The position numbers and the translations under genes were made by a program. From contig NZ_QJSP01000005.1 of assembly GCF_003217475.1 (NCBI RefSeq), positions 305,190 through 369,189 of the forward strand: a DNA stretch of 64,000 bases, written 5' to 3'. The notes beneath the pieces were generated by a model. That model did no database searches and had not been told where the DNA came from. It saw only the letters and a list, made by a program, of their open reading frames with translations. This document shows, in pieces, positions 61,605 through 64,000 of this stretch (the first letter of the stretch is position 1; every line of letters begins with the position of its first letter). Origin of the DNA: Williamsia limnetica. GTDB lineage: Bacteria > Actinomycetota > Actinomycetes > Mycobacteriales > Mycobacteriaceae.

Positions 61605-64000
61605 GTGAGTGCACGTATGGCGTTGTCAGGGGCCCAGCGGGGCGTGTGGTTTGCCCAGCAGCTGGAGCCGGAGTCGCCCGTTTTCTCGGTAGGGCAACTG
61701 GTTTGGCTACCGTCCGACGTGGACGCCGACCTGGTGGCGTCCGCGGTGAGTATCGCGACCGGCGAGGCCGACGTGTTGCGGTGCCGATTCGAAGATGGCG
61801 ACGCCGGGCCCGTACAGATCGTCGGGGCGCCGACGGACGAGGTGGCGGTACCCGTCGTCCACTTCGGCGGCACGCCCGACCAATTGCGGGGCGAGGCGCG
61901 CAGTCGTATGGCGGTGCCGATCGCTCTGTCAGCAAACCTCATGTACGACAACACCGTTTGGACACTGGCCGGCGGCGGGGTTGCCTGGGAATTCAAGGCT
62001 CACCACATAATGCTGGATGCATATGGGGTGTCATTGCTGACTCGTCGAGTTGCGCAGGTGTACACGGCTTTGGCGCAGTGCCGTGAGATCCCGGCCTCGA
62101 AGGCAGGCACCGTGGCCGAAGTGGTGGCGCTCGAAGCGACCTACGAGAATGGACCGAGTGCCGAGGTCGACCGGGTCTACTGGGAGGGGGTCCTCGCTGC
62201 CCGGACGGATGATGATTCGGAACTGGTGACGGCCACACCCGCACTGGCACTGCCGATTGAGGCGAGCGTCTCGATAGACCGAGAGGTGATCAACCGGATA
62301 GGCGAACTGGGGAAAGCGGTCGGTGCATCATGGGGCGACGCAGCGATCGCCGTGTGGAGTTGGTACAACGCGGCGCGGCAGGGCAAGACCGCAGCGAGCA
62401 TCGCACTTCCGATGATGGGTCGGCGCGGGGTCGCGTTGTTGACGCCGATGATGCTGGTCAACATGCTTCAACTGCACCTGGAGGCCTCGCCCGACGACAC
62501 GGTCGGCGACTGGCTGGCACGAGTGGTCGCCGCGATGAAGGATGTCCGAAAGCACCAGCGGTATCGCAGTGAACGCCTCGCCACGGCATCGGGCGGCCGT
62601 AAGGCTGCGCTCCCACAACTCAATCTCAAAGTCTTCGACTACGACCTCGACTTCGCGGGCGCGCGAGGCGTACCGGAGTCGCTGGCGATAGGCCCGGTCG
62701 ACGACCTGGATCTCTTCATCTACAACGACAACGTGCACGGATTCGTGCTGGAACTACACGCGCGCGCAGATCGGTACTCCACCTCAGATGTATCAATCCA
62801 TCTGAGGCGCCTCCGAGACGCGTTCGTGCAGTTGGCAGAGTTTGATGTCGAGAGCCCGCTGCGCGATCTGGTCCCTGCCGCGCGCGCCGAGCAAGACTCG
62901 TTGACCGACTGGTCATCTGGAGTGCCGATCGACGGCATCGATCAGAATGTCGACAGCGTCCTGCAGGATTCTGCCACCCGGCACGGTGACCGGGTCGCCA
63001 TCGCCTATCGCGACGTGACCCTGTCGTACCTCGAGTTCGATGAGCGGGTGAATCAGCTTGCGCGGCATGTGGTCGATCGAGGTGTTCGCGTAGGTGACCG
63101 GGTCGCAGTCGTGGCCCGCCGCGACGAACTGTTGCCGATCATGGTGGCGGCTGTGCTTCGTGCAGGTGCGGTTTACGTACCGGTGGATCCCGACCAACCC
63201 GAAGATCGGATCGGCTATCTCCTGGCCGATTCCGCGCCGAGCGCAATACTGACCAATTGTGGCGAAGCAATTCCTTCGGGCGCGCGTGAACTTCGGGTTG
63301 TCGACCTCGCAGACCCCGTTGTTGTTGCCCTGGTGGGGAAACAATCGGCCGGGACCGTGCGCGATGGCGATCGAAGTCGGACGTTGTTTGCCGATGATGC
63401 GGCATATCTGATCTACACCTCAGGTACCACAGGACGGCCCAAAGGCGTTGTGGTGTCACATCGAGCGCTGCTCAACAGGCTCGTGTGGGGTCATCGGACG
63501 TACCCACTCACTGGTGGGGTCTTACACAAGACTCCGATCGGTTTCGACGTGTCTGTGCCGGAACTGCTCTCGCCTCTGGTCGAAGGCGAGGCCCTCGCGG
63601 TGCTGCCCCCAGACGGCCATCGGGATCCGTCCGAGATCATGGGAGCACTACGGGGGACCTCCCTCGATCGTGTGAACTTCGTGCCCTCGATGGCCCAAGC
63701 CGTGGCGGACCATTGGCCCAATGCGGATCGTGATGTATCCACTCGGACGGCGATGCTCGCCGGCGAGGCGCTGCGCTGGAGTCTGGCGGAGTCGGTGGGC
63801 CGCTTGCTGTCGTCCGATGTCCTCAATATCTACGGCCCCACCGAAGCCGGCGAGGTCATGTATTACGACTGCTCTACGGATTCGGACAGCGATCGAGCCG
63901 AGTTCGTTCCGATTGGTCGTCCGGTGGCCAATTCGTCTGTTTCGGTGTTGGATTCGTGGTTGCGGCCGGTTCCGGTGGGTGTGGTTGGTGAGTTGTATGT
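61605..64000 (+). CDS. Second NRPS, partial (C-A..., runs off the window)
   Basis: The first 798 residues of a second synthetase, cut by the window end. An N-terminal condensation domain (about 1-430) starts directly with MALSGAQRGVWFAQQ and has HHIMLDAYG (His134, Asp138), with Ala for the usual Gly. Such a starter-type domain fits transfer of the aryl cap from the free carrier. An adenylation domain follows (from about 447; YLIYTSGTTGRPKG near 600, IYGPTEAGEV near 745). Its pocket code, as I read it, begins DVPNMAIEV and matches no substrate I know; the acidic Glu might suit a basic amino acid. GTG start with GAGGAGA upstream. Confidence 0.92.
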   Translation, partial: MSARMALSGAQRGVWFAQQLEPESPVFSVGQLVWLPSDVDADLVASAVSIATGEADVLRCRFEDGDAGPVQIVGAPTDEVAVPVVHFGGTPDQLRGEARSRMAVPIALSANLMYDNTVWTLAGGGVAWEFKAHHIMLDAYGVSLLTRRVAQVYTALAQCREIPASKAGTVAEVVALEATYENGPSAEVDRVYWEGVLAARTDDDSELVTATPALALPIEASVSIDREVINRIGELGKAVGASWGDAAIAVWSWYNAARQGKTAASIALPMMGRRGVALLTPMMLVNMLQLHLEASPDDTVGDWLARVVAAMKDVRKHQRYRSERLATASGGRKAALPQLNLKVFDYDLDFAGARGVPESLAIGPVDDLDLFIYNDNVHGFVLELHARADRYSTSDVSIHLRRLRDAFVQLAEFDVESPLRDLVPAARAEQDSLTDWSSGVPIDGIDQNVDSVLQDSATRHGDRVAIAYRDVTLSYLEFDERVNQLARHVVDRGVRVGDRVAVVARRDELLPIMVAAVLRAGAVYVPVDPDQPEDRIGYLLADSAPSAILTNCGEAIPSGARELRVVDLADPVVVALVGKQSAGTVRDGDRSRTLFADDAAYLIYTSGTTGRPKGVVVSHRALLNRLVWGHRTYPLTGGVLHKTPIGFDVSVPELLSPLVEGEALAVLPPDGHRDPSEIMGALRGTSLDRVNFVPSMAQAVADHWPNADRDVSTRTAMLAGEALRWSLAESVGRLLSSDVLNIYGPTEAGEVMYYDCSTDSDSDRAEFVPIGRPVANSSVSVLDSWLRPVPVGVVGELY

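Overview
The window is GC-rich chromosomal DNA from a mycolic-acid-containing actinobacterium (Mycobacteriales). A Gordonia-like genus is the best guess. This rests on a full arabinogalactan/lipoarabinomannan arabinosyltransferase (AftD), a DUF3068 envelope protein, a TmaT-like acyltransferase, GTP-dependent PEPCK, and a gene order that follows the Mycobacterium tuberculosis stretch Rv0211 to Rv0243 as recalled from knowledge; no search was run.

0-6 kb: a small hypothetical gene, pckG with a textbook terminator, and a MacB/LolD-type ABC pair (ATPase plus large FtsX-like permease).

6-24.7 kb: an envelope island. It holds a methyltransferase (Rv0224c/MtrP-like), a small secreted protein, a GT4 glycosyltransferase (Rv0225-like), an NTF2-like protein coupled to a polytopic membrane protein (Rv0226c-like), DUF3068 (Rv0227c-like), an acyltransferase (Rv0228/TmaT-like), aftD, a DUF2613 peptide, a universal stress protein and the GH3 lipoprotein LpqI. 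A MocR regulator, an EamA exporter, a flippase and an F420-type oxidoreductase are inserted in the middle. Several of these genes have a TANNNT -10 box 6-8 nt before the start codon and no Shine-Dalgarno site, so they look leaderless. AftD appears to start at CTG, 83 codons upstream of the first conventional start codon.

24.7-29.2 kb: a fatty-acid module (TetR, htdX, fabG4, fadA2) with two palindromes of the same form, suggesting a small TetR regulon.

29.3-33.2 kb: a sugar-porter MFS, a siderophore-interacting flavoprotein behind a DtxR/IdeR-type iron box, an SDR and a MerR regulator.

33.2-64 kb: a large siderophore locus. It has an asymmetric ABC heterodimer, a broken siderophore-binding lipoprotein, a free-standing aryl carrier protein, a 3-dehydroshikimate dehydratase (makes 3,4-dihydroxybenzoate), an aryl-AMP ligase with an altered pocket, an ornithine-type N-monooxygenase, an MbtH-like protein, a PanD-like aspartate decarboxylase and a 5.1-kaa NRPS. 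The NRPS starts with a formyltransferase and ends with two epimerase-type domains. An intact binding lipoprotein, a double-AraC regulator and a second NRPS, cut by the window end, follow. Four DtxR/IdeR-like boxes tie the region together. The enzymes predict a mixed catecholate/hydroxamate siderophore with a 3,4-dihydroxybenzoyl cap, serine and formyl-hydroxyornithine residues, and possibly beta-alanine. The combination of 3,4-DHB supply with an NRPS, the fused formyltransferase and the locally encoded PanD is the most likely undescribed system here. No CRISPR array, tRNA, rRNA or transposase was seen, and no gene-free stretch exceeds 300 bases.
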